This document shows, piece after piece, positions 1-8,146 of a stretch of DNA of 55,000 bases. A program made the translations under genes and the position numbers. Below the pieces are notes generated by a model. It was given only the letters and a program-made list of their open reading frames with translations, was not told the origin of the DNA and searched no databases. Numbering within the stretch: the first letter of the stretch is position 1; each line of letters starts with the position of its first letter. This stretch comes from Heyndrickxia shackletonii (GTDB lineage Bacteria; Bacillota; Bacilli; Bacillales; Bacillaceae_C): assembly GCF_001420715.1 (NCBI RefSeq), contig NZ_LJJC01000015.1:641836-696835 (forward strand). The letters run 5' to 3'.

Positions 1-230
1 GCTTCATTTACTTTGTATCACCTTCGGCAGAAAGGACTTTGTTTTGTATTGCAAACTCATCCAATGATACCTAGCCTTGTATGAAGTTCGTGTTCCTCAG
101 ACCGGAAGTTTGCCGCTCGCTTCCTTCAGATTCCGCGTCACCACGGACACCCTTGCGTTAAGCTAACTGCTACTTCTGCCTTCACAGTTCGGGACTTTCA
201 CCCTAGAGACTACACCCATGCCGGGCGCAC
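1..230 (-). mobile_element. Group IIC intron, 5' portion (cut by window edge)
   Basis: Read on the minus strand, the element begins at 230 with GTGCGCCCGGCATGGGTG and continues with blocks typical of domain I of bacterial class C group II introns of the Oceanobacillus/B. halodurans type: GTCCCGAACTGTGAAGGCAG, CGCAAGGGTGTCCGTGG, CTTCCGGTCTGAGGAACACG, and a segment ending AGTAAATGAAGC at the window edge. The maturase/reverse-transcriptase gene and the 3' end would lie left of base 1. The insertion point is four bases past a strong terminator hairpin, which is the known target preference of IIC introns. Identification is by recall of the family sequence. Confidence 0.9.
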
Positions 231-233
231 AAT

Positions 234-273
234 CAAAAGGGGTTCGGAATGTGACCATTCCGAACCCCTTTTG
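234..273. terminator. Perfect 18-bp inverted repeat, terminator-like, target of the intron
   Basis: The arms AAAAGGGGTTCGGAATG and CATTCCGAACCCCTTTT flank a 4-base loop (252-255), and an extra C-G pair closes the stem. A- and T-rich ends make it usable in both directions. On the minus strand the intron starts four bases beyond its T-run. Confidence 0.85.
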
Positions 274-284
274 TCTACAATCTG

Positions 285-313
285 AAGCTCAGATATCTAA
301 ATCTGAGCTTTTT
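285..313 (+). terminator. Intrinsic terminator
   Basis: AAGCTCAGAT and ATCTGAGCTT flank a 6-base loop and are followed by a short T-run. It sits just right of the larger palindrome and would stop plus-strand transcription before the gene at 392. Confidence 0.6.
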
Positions 314-391
314 ATGTCTTCTCCAAAAACACTCCTATCCCAATGGATAAACTCTTCCCAAATAGCATATTCTAACCCTTGAGGTGATTGC

Positions 392-844
392 ATGAAGCCC
401 ACAAAGTTATTTTACCTTGCAGTTCTAATCCTTCCTTGGTTAACCGTACCCTTTCTAGGCAAAAACGCATTAAAAAGACATCTCCCTGCCGCCATTTTTA
501 TATGTACTTTTACGAAAATAATTGATACTTTTGGTGAAAAGAAAAGATGGTGGAGGTTTTATAAAGGGATTCCACCATTTGATAGTATGAATTTTTTTAA
601 CCTTGGACCCTATCTTGTTATGAGTCTTTGGATATTAAAAATGACATATGGGAAATTTGTGCTGTACATTATTTCTAATGCCATTCTTCATCTGCTATTT
701 AACCTTCTCGGGCTAAAACTGGTAGATTGGTGTAAAATATTTACCTTAGAAAAATTAAAAAAGCCACAATACTTTTGCATCAACTGTTCGCGTGCTCTTC
801 TTCTTTATGGGTTTCAATATATTTATGATCATAATAAAAAATGA
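392..844 (+). CDS. Hypothetical multi-pass membrane protein (150 aa)
   Basis: I do not recognise a named family. The protein opens with a hydrophobic segment (residues about 5-25), has a central amphipathic stretch rich in Trp, Phe and Arg, and two further hydrophobic segments (about 70-85 and 90-110), followed by a Lys-rich tail. It resembles small uncharacterised membrane proteins of Bacillus. The ATG at 392 is preceded by GAGGTG at good spacing. A hairpin follows the stop directly. It is monocistronic, with a converging gene on the other side. Confidence in the gene is high; function is unknown. Confidence 0.75.
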   Translation: MKPTKLFYLAVLILPWLTVPFLGKNALKRHLPAAIFICTFTKIIDTFGEKKRWWRFYKGIPPFDSMNFFNLGPYLVMSLWILKMTYGKFVLYIISNAILHLLFNLLGLKLVDWCKIFTLEKLKKPQYFCINCSRALLLYGFQYIYDHNKK

Positions 845-880
845 ATCCCCCCATAAGCGACCAATTGCTTACGGGGGATT
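844..880 (-). terminator. Terminator of the CPBP protease gene
   Basis: AATCCCCC (844-851) pairs with GGGGGATT (873-880), extended by TAAGC/GCTTA. On the minus strand it is followed by ATTCATTTTTTATT, so it fits the gene at 916-1806. It may also stop the converging plus-strand gene. Confidence 0.75.
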
Positions 881-915
881 CTAAAGTTCGGGCATCAATC
901 CGCCTCTTTGGTATT

Positions 916-1806
916 TTAAATCTCTTCTTCCAACTCTACTTTTTCCGTTTTCAAAAAGAATTTCGTTACAAAAAATCCTGCTACGATAACAATTGTTGTT
1001 AAAAGCCCTGCTTCCGGACCAAAACCTCCGCCAGTTAAAATTGTGTCACGAATTTCTGGCTGCAAAATACTAGAAGTATTCGTTCCGCTTACATGAAATC
1101 CCCATACATTACCTTGAAAGAAGTTCCAGGTTAAATGATAGCCGACTGACATCCATAATCGGTTCGTTTTTAAAAACATATATGCAAACAGGAGACCAAT
1201 CAATACGATATTAATAAGACCTAAAATTTTTACATTATCATTTAGAATATGTGCACAGCTAAAAATAACGGCAGAAACAATATACATAATAATTTTTGAA
1301 TGTGTCGGTTTTAAAATCGAAATGATGTACCCACGAAAAAATAATTCTTCATTTAATGCCACAAAAATAAATGTAATCAGCCCTAGAAGGAGGGACCACG
1401 AAAAACTCCAGTGAACATGGTCAAAATAAATTTGTCCAGTTGCTAACAAAATAAGGAAAACCGCCGTAATCGAAGCAAATCCTAATATCAATCCAAAGAT
1501 AAGCTCTCTTTTCCGCTTCCAAAAATCCGTCCAGCCCATATTTTTCATGGCCAGTTTCTTAAACTTAGTCATGATCAGAACCGTTAAAAGCACTCCACAA
1601 AAGGATGCAGCCCCTGATAGTAATCCTGTTACAGGATCATCTAATGAAAAGTTAGAAATAGATTCTAATGGAGCATCAGAAGTCGCAATGACATAAATGA
1701 CAGCCGGAATCGACAGGATTGTAGTTAAGACAAGCATCAGGACAATAGAAACAACTAATTTATAAATGATACTGGCAATCAAACGCGCTTTACTTTTCAC
1801 TTCCAT
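916..1806 (-). CDS. CPBP family intramembrane glutamic protease (Abi/CAAX type)
   Basis: A 296-residue polytopic membrane protein with about eight hydrophobic segments. The family signature is visible: NEELFFRGY, the EExxxR motif carrying the catalytic Glu pair, lies about two thirds along, followed by a second motif with His (FSCAHIL) and a third (GYHLTWNFFQG). Family members cleave prenylated or other membrane substrates or act in bacteriocin immunity; the substrate here cannot be told. The start follows a GGGG-containing site. The neighbouring ABC importer operon runs in the same direction but is separated by its own terminator. Confidence 0.88.
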   Translation of the reverse strand: MEVKSKARLIASIIYKLVVSIVLMLVLTTILSIPAVIYVIATSDAPLESISNFSLDDPVTGLLSGAASFCGVLLTVLIMTKFKKLAMKNMGWTDFWKRKRELIFGLILGFASITAVFLILLATGQIYFDHVHWSFSWSLLLGLITFIFVALNEELFFRGYIISILKPTHSKIIMYIVSAVIFSCAHILNDNVKILGLINIVLIGLLFAYMFLKTNRLWMSVGYHLTWNFFQGNVWGFHVSGTNTSSILQPEIRDTILTGGGFGPEAGLLTTIVIVAGFFVTKFFLKTEKVELEEEI

Positions 1807-1880
1807 TTTTTCATACCCCTAATAATATATATTTATCTTTCCAATCATTTTACAGGAAGGCTAATACGAAAAAAAGACTA

Positions 1881-1908
1881 AAAAGAAGAGATATACATCT
1901 CCCCTTTT
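1881..1908 (-). terminator. Probable terminator of the amino-acid ABC operon
   Basis: GAGAT-ATAC-ATCTC forms a short stem. On the minus strand it is followed by CTTCTTTTTAGTCTTTTTTT. It overlaps the stop codon of the ATPase gene. Confidence 0.6.
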
Positions 1909-2638
1909 ACAATACCTTACTTAAAAACGATTGCGTTCTTGGGTTCTTCGGATTTTCAAACATTTCACGCGGAGTCCCTTCCTCCATAATAATTCCCTCG
2001 TCCATAAAAAGAACCCTGTCACCAACTTCACGGGCAAAGCCCATTTCATGTGTAACTACTACCATTGTCATGCCTTCCTTTGCAAGATCCTTCATTACTT
2101 TTAAAACATCATCGACCAGTTCAGGATCAAGAGCGGAGGTTGGTTCATCAAAGAGCATCACTTTTGGATTCATAGCAAGAGACCTTGCTATGGCAACCCG
2201 TTGTTTTTGACCGCCGGATAAACTTTCCGGATACACCTTTGCTTTATCGTAAAGTCCTACCTTTTCCAAAATGGGAAGAGCAATTTCAGCTGCATCCACC
2301 TTGCTTATCCCCTTCACCTTGATAGGTCCCAATGTGACATTCTCCAACACGGTCATATGGGGGAAAAGATTAAAATGCTGAAACACCATTCCTACCTGTG
2401 TACGTATGGCATTTATATCAATCTTTGAATCCGTTAAATTTTTCCCATCTATTATTACCTCACCAGATGAAATCTCCTCCAACAAATTCAAACATCGCAA
2501 AAAAGTGCTTTTTCCGGATCCAGATGGCCCAATGACACAAACAACTTCCTTCTCTTTAATATTTACATTGATTCCTTTTAAAACTTCGAGCGCACCAAAT
2601 GATTTATGCAAGTTTTTGACCGTTATCATGTTACACAT
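1907..2638 (-). CDS. Polar amino-acid ABC transporter ATP-binding protein (GlnQ/ArtR-like)
   Basis: The 243-residue cytoplasmic ATPase of a polar amino-acid uptake system. All ABC motifs are intact: Walker [10 protein letters not shown] near residue 38, the Q-loop in [10 protein letters not shown], signature LSGGQKQR, Walker [13 protein letters not shown] and the switch His in VVVTHEMG. Length is normal for the family. It is the last gene of a three-gene operon and overlaps the permease gene by 8 bases, so translation is probably coupled. Closest known operons are B. subtilis artPQR/glnQ type; the exact substrate (Arg, Gln or another) is not decided by sequence. Confidence 0.93.
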   Translation of the reverse strand: MCNMITVKNLHKSFGALEVLKGINVNIKEKEVVCVIGPSGSGKSTFLRCLNLLEEISSGEVIIDGKNLTDSKIDINAIRTQVGMVFQHFNLFPHMTVLENVTLGPIKVKGISKVDAAEIALPILEKVGLYDKAKVYPESLSGGQKQRVAIARSLAMNPKVMLFDEPTSALDPELVDDVLKVMKDLAKEGMTMVVVTHEMGFAREVGDRVLFMDEGIIMEEGTPREMFENPKNPRTQSFLSKVL

Positions 2639-3347
2639 CCAGTCTCCTTTCTAACCGACGTAAATATAAAGAAGTCGGAATTGTGATACAAAGATAAAGG
2701 ACACATACCATGATTAGTGTTTGGAAAGTGGCAAAATTAAGATTGTAATATTGTTGTCCCATATAAAGGAGCTCTCCAACCGCGATTACGGAAAACAACG
2801 AGGTATCTTTTAAACTAATAATAAATTGATTCCCAAGCGGAGGAATCATTCGTTTAAATGCTTGCGGCCAAATAATGTAGCGCATCGTCTGCCGTTGTGA
2901 TAAACCGATGGAGCGCCCTGCTTCATGCTGCCCTTTTTCAATCGATTTGATGGCTCCACGGACAATTTCGGCAATATAGGCTCCAGCGTTAAAGGAAATC
3001 GCGATGATGGAGGCAATAATTTTATCAATATTTATCCCGATGACTTCTTCCGTAAGACCGAAATAGATGAAGAGAACTTGAGCTAGGATAGGAGTACCTC
3101 TCACGATCTCGACGTAGACCATACATATCGCTCGAATAATGCGATTCTTTGACAGCCTCCCCATTCCAACCAGTGCTCCAAGAATAAAGCCAAGAATTAA
3201 TCCTCCAATCGTAATAATGAGCGTCCATACCAATCCTTGAAATAAGAACGGCAAACATTGAATATAATAACTGTTCAGTATGGCATCAATCATAAAAAAA
3301 CTTTCATCTCCTAACATTGTGTGAAAGAAACGTAACATAGACTTCAT
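2631..3347 (-). CDS. Polar amino-acid ABC transporter permease (ArtQ-like)
   Basis: A 238-residue inner-membrane permease with about five transmembrane segments. The EAA loop that contacts the ATPase is clear: [22 protein letters not shown]. The N-terminal half carries the conserved FQGLVWTL start of the His/Glu/Gln/Arg permease family. A weak site (GAGAAGG) precedes the ATG used; a later Met in [10 protein letters not shown] is an alternative start. It lies 35 bases behind the binding-protein gene and overlaps the ATPase gene, giving the usual gene order for this importer class. Confidence 0.9.
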   Translation of the reverse strand: MKSMLRFFHTMLGDESFFMIDAILNSYYIQCLPFLFQGLVWTLIITIGGLILGFILGALVGMGRLSKNRIIRAICMVYVEIVRGTPILAQVLFIYFGLTEEVIGINIDKIIASIIAISFNAGAYIAEIVRGAIKSIEKGQHEAGRSIGLSQRQTMRYIIWPQAFKRMIPPLGNQFIISLKDTSLFSVIAVGELLYMGQQYYNLNFATFQTLIMVCVLYLCITIPTSLYLRRLERRLDV

Positions 3348-3382
3348 TGTTACGCCTTCTCGATTTTTCAGGCTTCCATTGC

Positions 3383-4177
3383 TTATTTACCCCGCCATTT
3401 CTCTGATGGTTCAACTCCAAAGTATTTTTTGTAAATTTTTGCATAGGTTCCGTCCTCTATAATCTCTTTCAATGCAGCATTTACATCGTCTACTAAATCA
3501 GAGTTTTTCGGGAAGGCAATACCGTATGATTGTCCCTCTAGTACATCACCGGTTGTCTTCACTTTTCCATTTCCTTGCTGCTTAATAAAGAAAAGAACAT
3601 TTGGCAAATCGTAAAAGGCAGCGTCGAGACGGCCTGTTTTCACATCCATGTAGGCATTAACGATTTCTGGGAAAGCTTCAACCTTTGCATTTGTTTTGTC
3701 TTTCAAATATGCTTGGCTTGTTGAACCTTGACGAGTACCGATCTTCTTTCCATCCACATCGTCAATAGAGTGAATCTCGCTTTCATTTGAAACCATTAAC
3801 ACAATGCCCGAATCATAGTATGGATCTGAAAATGCAATAGATTTTTTTCGATCGTCTGTGATGGAGATCCCTGCAATACCCATTGGATAACGCCCCGATT
3901 TCATCCCCGCAATCAACCCATCAAACTGCATGGATTCAAATTTCACTTTAAATTTAGCCCTTTTGGCAATTTCCTTGATTAAATCAATGTCGAACCCTTC
4001 CATTTCACCGGTTTTCGAATTCTTATATTCGAATGGTTTGAAATTCGAGTCTGTCGCCACTGTGTAAGTCTTCATCTTGCCATCACTTGTTCCTACGTTT
4101 TTGCCGCCTGTTCCGCATGCTGATAAAAGTGCGATTGACAGTATAACGGCCAATATCCTTATTCTTTTGCTAAAAAT
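3383..4177 (-). CDS. Amino-acid ABC transporter substrate-binding lipoprotein (ArtP-like)
   Basis: An extracellular family 3 solute-binding protein. The mature part starts after a lipobox (LLSACG), followed by YTVATDSNFKPFEYK, the ligand-fold signature GFDIDLIKEI, and the typical end ADGTYAKIYKKYFGV-like segment. The only conventional start, TTG at 4153, gives a clipped signal peptide and lies 32 bases from the ribosome site. AGGAGG at 4186-4191 sits 8 bases before an in-frame ATT at 4177, and starting there yields FSKRIRILAVILSIALLSAC, a full lipoprotein signal. I therefore place the start at ATT; this is inference. It is the first gene of the importer operon. Confidence 0.88.
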   Translation of the reverse strand: MFSKRIRILAVILSIALLSACGTGGKNVGTSDGKMKTYTVATDSNFKPFEYKNSKTGEMEGFDIDLIKEIAKRAKFKVKFESMQFDGLIAGMKSGRYPMGIAGISITDDRKKSIAFSDPYYDSGIVLMVSNESEIHSIDDVDGKKIGTRQGSTSQAYLKDKTNAKVEAFPEIVNAYMDVKTGRLDAAFYDLPNVLFFIKQQGNGKVKTTGDVLEGQSYGIAFPKNSDLVDDVNAALKEIIEDGTYAKIYKKYFGVEPSEKWRGK

Positions 4178-4430
4178 AACAAACCCCTCCTGTAAAAAGT
4201 TAATATTTTTTCATTCGCTATGAAAATAGCGGACTATTACTACTTTATAGAAACAGGCAGAGTATTATACCAATTCATTGAAAAGGGAAATATTCTTTTC
4301 CATTAATCTGTTATCAAATCACCGGAAAGAAGGGGCACCGTGATAAATAAGATTGAATGCTTTTTCACCTAAATTTAGAGTTTATATGTCTAAACAACAT
4401 ATACTAATACAAAAAAGGAATGAGGCAGTT

Positions 4431-4703
4431 ATGAAAAACCTTTTACTGTTCACTATGTCTACCTTACTTATAGTCATTAACTTAATTGGATGTGAGCATC
4501 CTTCAAAAGGAAACGATCCAAGAAAACCGATAAATATATCGAAGCGAAAATTTATTATTCTTGATTCAGTAAATGCTCCGCTTCCGCCAGAGATAAAGGC
4601 AATTAAATCCATGCCGAGTACCTTAGAACCACAGCAAATTCCTAATGCAAATTGGAAGGACCCTATTGTCATTACGAAAATGCCTTTGAAAAACCGCAAA
4701 TAA
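4431..4703 (+). CDS. Small hypothetical lipoprotein (90 aa)
   Basis: The ATG at 4431 follows AAAGGAATGAGG and begins a lipoprotein signal peptide: MKNLLLFTMSTLLIV, then lipobox NLIGC. The mature chain is about 70 residues, basic and Pro-rich, with no domain that I recognise. An open frame extends upstream to 4353, but the ribosome site and signal peptide decide the later ATG. The protein is probably anchored outside the membrane. A shared hairpin follows its stop and separates it from the converging SASP-like gene. Confidence 0.65.
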   Translation: MKNLLLFTMSTLLIVINLIGCEHPSKGNDPRKPINISKRKFIILDSVNAPLPPEIKAIKSMPSTLEPQQIPNANWKDPIVITKMPLKNRK

Positions 4704-4728
4704 AGCCACCTGAAAAATTCGGTGGCTT
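4703..4728. terminator. Bidirectional terminator between converging genes
   Basis: AAGCCACC and GGTGGCTT flank a 10-base loop. The stem lies exactly between the stop codons of the lipoprotein gene and the SASP-like gene. Confidence 0.75.
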
Positions 4729-4931
4729 CAATCATTCCTCATATTGTTGATTGTTCTTTTTACCTCTTCCACATCCGTATCACTATAAATCGCTGTCCCA
4801 CGCCCTCCTGTTGTCCTGGCCAGCCATTCTTTTACTTCATTATAAGACATCCCTGACTGCGCATTTTTTCTTTTTACTTCATCAATATTTGTTCCGGCGA
4901 CTGTAAATCCGTCATTGTTGCTATTCTCCAT
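4728..4931 (-). CDS. Gamma-type SASP-like small protein (67 aa)
   Basis: A small hydrophilic protein. Its first half, AGTNIDEVKRKNAQSG, matches the repeat style of gamma-type small acid-soluble spore proteins (T-x-x-x-E-V-K/R-x-x-N-x-Q-S). The second half, NEVKEWLARTTGG through DTDVEEVKRTIN, repeats the DxxEVKR word once more. Known gamma SASPs are spore amino-acid stores degraded on germination; that role here is inference. The ATG at 4931 is chosen because AAGGAGG lies 7 bases before it. The ribosome site is part of a long hairpin (separate entry). Confidence 0.75.
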   Translation of the reverse strand: MENSNNDGFTVAGTNIDEVKRKNAQSGMSYNEVKEWLARTTGGRGTAIYSDTDVEEVKRTINNMRND

Positions 4932-4935
4932 AAAA

Positions 4936-4978
4936 AAACCTCCTTGTTGTTTAGCATTATGTTTTCGCAAGGAGGTTT
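4936..4978 (-). promoter_or_regulatory. Hairpin enclosing the ribosome-binding site of the SASP-like gene
   Basis: On the minus strand AAACCTCCTTG lies upstream of CAAGGAGGTTT, giving an 11-bp perfect stem with a 21-base loop. The downstream arm contains the ribosome-binding site, and the stem is followed by a T-run, so it could block translation, terminate transcription, or both. Confidence 0.6.
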
Positions 4979-5115
4979 GTTTATGCATTGTTGGTATACA
5001 TATTTAAGATTATTAAACGTTAACTTTAGATGGAACAAGAAACGATGAAGTTGCTTTAAGACTGTTTGTATTGGTAATCAGTATGTTATTTTACTGATTA
5101 AATTCTCATTCTATT

Positions 5116-5874
5116 TTACTCAAGCATCTTCTCTAAAAAAGGAATAATCTGATCATCCTTCGATATGTTCAGCTTAATCCAATCCAGTTCCTTTTTAACA
5201 AGCCTCCGGATCTGTGCTGCCGCCTTTTTGTGATGGCTTGGTGTAATGTTTTCAAAGATTTGTTCAAGTTCCGCAACTAAAGATGAAGGAAGTGATTTCT
5301 CTATTGTCTTTAATCCTAACTGTGCTCGTTCAGGCACATATCTATGCAAAAGTACTCTCCCTAAGTGATACATAACATTCGTCAGCATTCTCACTTCCCA
5401 AATGTCATTTCCCCTTGCTAACATCTTTTTATATTGGAACAAAAACCAAGCTACATCATATACGTCATCACAATATTCCGTTTCTGAGAGTGATAATCCC
5501 TGAGTATCACTAAATTCATCTAAAAGATGGCTAGGGTCGTACAACACTTTAAAATAATCCTTCCCAACAAATGATTCCCTCGTCACTGTGAACAAATCAA
5601 TGTGCAGCATATCATCGAATACCGCAATGATCTGTGGGGCGATGATAAAAATATCATCATAAAAAATAATTTCCCGATAAGCCTGTAAATGGTTTAAGCG
5701 CCTTGATAAAAATTGCTCCTCATGCTCTTTATGAACAAGACAATAAAGATCAATGTCCGAATGCTCATCCTGTTCGTTTCTGCCCATAGAACCCTTTAAA
5801 AAAATGGCTTGCACAGATTTATCCTGTTTTAAACTTTCCACTATTTTTTCTACTGCTGTATTTTGTCTTAACAT
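5116..5874 (-). CDS. Nucleotidyltransferase-fold protein (aminoglycoside-type)
   Basis: A 252-residue protein with the DNA polymerase beta-type nucleotidyltransferase motif at its N-terminus: KGSMGRNEQ at about 27-35 and SDIDLY with the metal-binding Asp pair D40/D42. The rest is helical and resembles the C-terminal helical part of kanamycin/streptomycin nucleotidyltransferases. Such proteins transfer AMP to drugs, proteins or RNA; the target here is not known. It is monocistronic. The hairpin AATCAGTA/TACTGATT near 5076-5100 may end its transcript. Confidence 0.8.
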   Translation of the reverse strand: MLRQNTAVEKIVESLKQDKSVQAIFLKGSMGRNEQDEHSDIDLYCLVHKEHEEQFLSRRLNHLQAYREIIFYDDIFIIAPQIIAVFDDMLHIDLFTVTRESFVGKDYFKVLYDPSHLLDEFSDTQGLSLSETEYCDDVYDVAWFLFQYKKMLARGNDIWEVRMLTNVMYHLGRVLLHRYVPERAQLGLKTIEKSLPSSLVAELEQIFENITPSHHKKAAAQIRRLVKKELDWIKLNISKDDQIIPFLEKMLE

Positions 5875-6012
5875 ATTAGAATCCCCTTTTACATTTCCTA
5901 TTTATCATATTTCGGTATCTCTGATTATTTTCCTTTTTTTAAAATTTGATATAGAACGGGATTTGTCCCTATTTCCAATTAAGTGGAGCAAGGATCCTTC
6001 TTCCCATTCCAC

Positions 6013-6069
6013 CACTCAACCGCCAGTTGAGTGAAAACTTTCGGAACATTCAACTATCTGTTGATAGTT
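6013..6069 (+). promoter_or_regulatory. Two palindromes ahead of the XRE-repeat gene (operator candidates)
   Basis: CACTCAAC-CGCCA-GTTGAGTG (6013-6033) and AACTATC-TGTT-GATAGTT (6052-6069) lie 70-125 bases before the start at 6139. Paired dyads beside a gene for an HTH protein suggest autoregulation. This is inferred from position only. Confidence 0.45.
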
Positions 6070-6138
6070 TGATAGGGATGAAAATGTTACCATCATATTA
6101 AACAGCGCGCACTGTATTATTTTAAGGAGGAGAATAAA

Positions 6139-7236
6139 ATGCTCGATACACGTAAAATTGGCGTATATATTTCTAAACTTCGCAAAGACAAGGATATGAC
6201 TCAATTAGAGTTAGCAGATCAATTAAATGTAAGCCACCAAGCCGTTTCAAAATGGGAACGCGGGGAATCACTTCCCGATATCGGGACACTGCCGATGATT
6301 GCCCATATATTTGATATAACGGTCGACGATATCATGAACGCAGGAGAAGCGCTAGAACATCGAAAATACCTTCATATTGGAGATATGTTTAGTGAAATTT
6401 CCAGCGGGAAAACGGAAGAAGTAGCGGAAATGGTCAATTCTGGAGAGATAAGCGTAGAGGAATTTGTGGATGTTGCCCCATTAGTAAAATCTAGTATTCT
6501 AGATAAGGTTACAGAAAGCCTGGATAAAAGAGTTTTTAATGTAGAAACAGTCATGCAGTTGGCACCATTCGTTGGTTCGGAAGTATTGGATGAATTAGTT
6601 CAGCAAATGGCCGATGAAGAAATCAATTGGGATATTGTTGCAAGATTTGCTCCATTTCTTAGTAAAGATTCGCTGAGAAAATTAGTGGATAAAACAATTG
6701 GAAATACTTTGTCTATACAAGATCTTGTCAGAATTGCCCCATTCCTTGGCAGAGAATACGTTGATATGCTGCTCGAGAAAGCTGTGGATGGTACAATCAG
6801 CTGGAGCTTTGTTCATGCCCTCGCTCCATTTGTAAGTAGAGAACGATTAAATGAAATAGTTAATAAGGTAGTCGATGGAAAGCTAGATATTAATAGGGTT
6901 ACAAGCCTTGCACCTTTCTTAGGCAGAGAAAATATCGGAACGTTGCTTGAAAAAGTCGGTACTGATAAAATGACTCCGGATATATTGGTAAAACTTGCTC
7001 CGTTTGTGGGAAAGGAACGATTAAATGATTTGGTTTGTCAGGTTGAAGAGGGTGAAATAGATATACAACGGATTAAGGCCCTCGCTCCTTTTTTAGGCAG
7101 AGAGAATATCGAAACACTGCTGAAAAAAATCGGAATTGATCATATAGACCCAGATGTATTGGCAAGCTTAGCGCCTTTTTTGGGAAGGGAAACGTTGAGT
7201 GGCTTAGTGAAAGAATTATTGGGGAGAGTTAAATAA
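6139..7236 (+). CDS. XRE-family regulator with C-terminal 29-residue tandem repeats
   Basis: A 365-residue protein. Residues 1-66 form a Cro/CI-type helix-turn-helix (TQLELADQLNVSHQAVSKWE). After a 45-residue linker, residues 112-365 are eight exact-length 29-residue repeats plus a 22-residue partial copy. Each begins (L/F/I)APF(L/V)(G/S)(R/K)(E/D) and ends with a short acidic helix. From the fourth repeat on, copies alternate between a RENIxTLLEK type and an ERLNxLV type, a 58-residue super-period. The repeats probably form an alpha-solenoid for binding a partner. The start follows AAGGAGGAG. A consensus terminator follows. Confidence 0.85.
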   Translation: MLDTRKIGVYISKLRKDKDMTQLELADQLNVSHQAVSKWERGESLPDIGTLPMIAHIFDITVDDIMNAGEALEHRKYLHIGDMFSEISSGKTEEVAEMVNSGEISVEEFVDVAPLVKSSILDKVTESLDKRVFNVETVMQLAPFVGSEVLDELVQQMADEEINWDIVARFAPFLSKDSLRKLVDKTIGNTLSIQDLVRIAPFLGREYVDMLLEKAVDGTISWSFVHALAPFVSRERLNEIVNKVVDGKLDINRVTSLAPFLGRENIGTLLEKVGTDKMTPDILVKLAPFVGKERLNDLVCQVEEGEIDIQRIKALAPFLGRENIETLLKKIGIDHIDPDVLASLAPFLGRETLSGLVKELLGRVK

Positions 7237-7248
7237 ACAAGATAATGC

Positions 7249-7276
7249 AAAAACCGTCTATGCTGACGGTTTTTTT
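7249..7276 (+). terminator. Intrinsic terminator of the XRE-repeat gene
   Basis: AAAAACCGTC, a 6-base loop, then GACGGTTTTTTT. Confidence 0.9.
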
Positions 7277-7425
7277 ATAGTATATATTGCAATGTAGTTG
7301 TGGGGAATCATTCCTTGTCCTACCCTTCAGCAAATTAAGGGATATGACATTTGATCCACCTATCGGAGAAGGACCATACCCCCAGTCCAAATTAGGTGGA
7401 CAAGGGATTGGACCCTCCGCCACAC

Positions 7426-8145
7426 TTACAAGTCGTCAACCAATATATAAGCAGCCTTTACTGGACCATGAACACCAACGACTAGGTTCATCTCGATATC
7501 CGCGGAGTTGCTTGGTCCTGTAATAAAGTTGATACAGGAAGGAATCACTTCGCCTTTTTGAATTTTTTCACGAATTTGAACGGCCGCTTGAGTCATCCGT
7601 GGAACGAGGGAGCTTTTTGGAATAATGGCAATATAGGTACGAGGAAGCAAGCTCACGGACCGCCCCTTGTTCTTGTCATTGAATAAAACAACGGTTCCTG
7701 ATTCGGCTAACGTGATATCACTAAAAGTAATACCAACATTCGCTTTCTCGCAAAGGTCTATATTTTTTTCTCCCATAGTAGGATCCCAAATATGAACGTC
7801 CATTTGTTTACTTGGCCACACTTCATGTATAAGCGTATGCAATCCGGCTTGTTCAAAACGCTCATCCTTCCAAAGGGAAAGCGGGCCGCCTCCATATTGC
7901 TTCACTACGGTATCCAATGTAGATGCTAACTCACCAACATTCGTGTCGAAATAATCAACATGAATGTTCACACATTGGGCTTTGAAAACTTGAACTAATT
8001 CTTCCTGGGTCGCTCCTTTTAATATTTCGTATTGGGGCTTTTTGGAATAAGAAGGCAGAGCTACTCCATGAGGTTTCGGCTCTCTACCTAGATTTTTAGC
8101 AATTTTATTTAAAAATCCATCACGATTTTGAATGGTACCGATCAT
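7426..8145 (-). CDS. lutC: Lactate utilization protein C
   Basis: A member of the LUD domain family (LutC/YkgG), the third subunit of the LutABC iron-sulfur L-lactate oxidase complex that converts lactate to pyruvate. The chain opens MIGTIQNRDGFLNKIAKNLGRE, close to B. subtilis LutC, and ends with the conserved NFITGPSNSADIEMNLVVG motif. The start at 8145 has AAGGAG 9 bases upstream, inside the end of lutB; it gives 239 residues, the family length. An in-frame ATG at 8154 is too close to that site. It is the last gene of the lutABC operon. No clear terminator was seen within the next 150 bases. Confidence 0.93.
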   Translation of the reverse strand: MIGTIQNRDGFLNKIAKNLGREPKPHGVALPSYSKKPQYEILKGATQEELVQVFKAQCVNIHVDYFDTNVGELASTLDTVVKQYGGGPLSLWKDERFEQAGLHTLIHEVWPSKQMDVHIWDPTMGEKNIDLCEKANVGITFSDITLAESGTVVLFNDKNKGRSVSLLPRTYIAIIPKSSLVPRMTQAAVQIREKIQKGEVIPSCINFITGPSNSADIEMNLVVGVHGPVKAAYILVDDL

Positions 8146-8146
8146 G

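Noticed and set aside
3025-3258. Frames opposite or inside the ABC permease and other large genes
   Set aside because: They overlap well-supported genes in another frame and lack ribosome sites; they are shadows.
7290-7425. Short GC-richer stretch between the XRE gene and lutC, open in both strands
   Set aside because: The frames have no ribosome site, low coding character and no recognisable family. It may be a decayed fragment, but nothing supports this.
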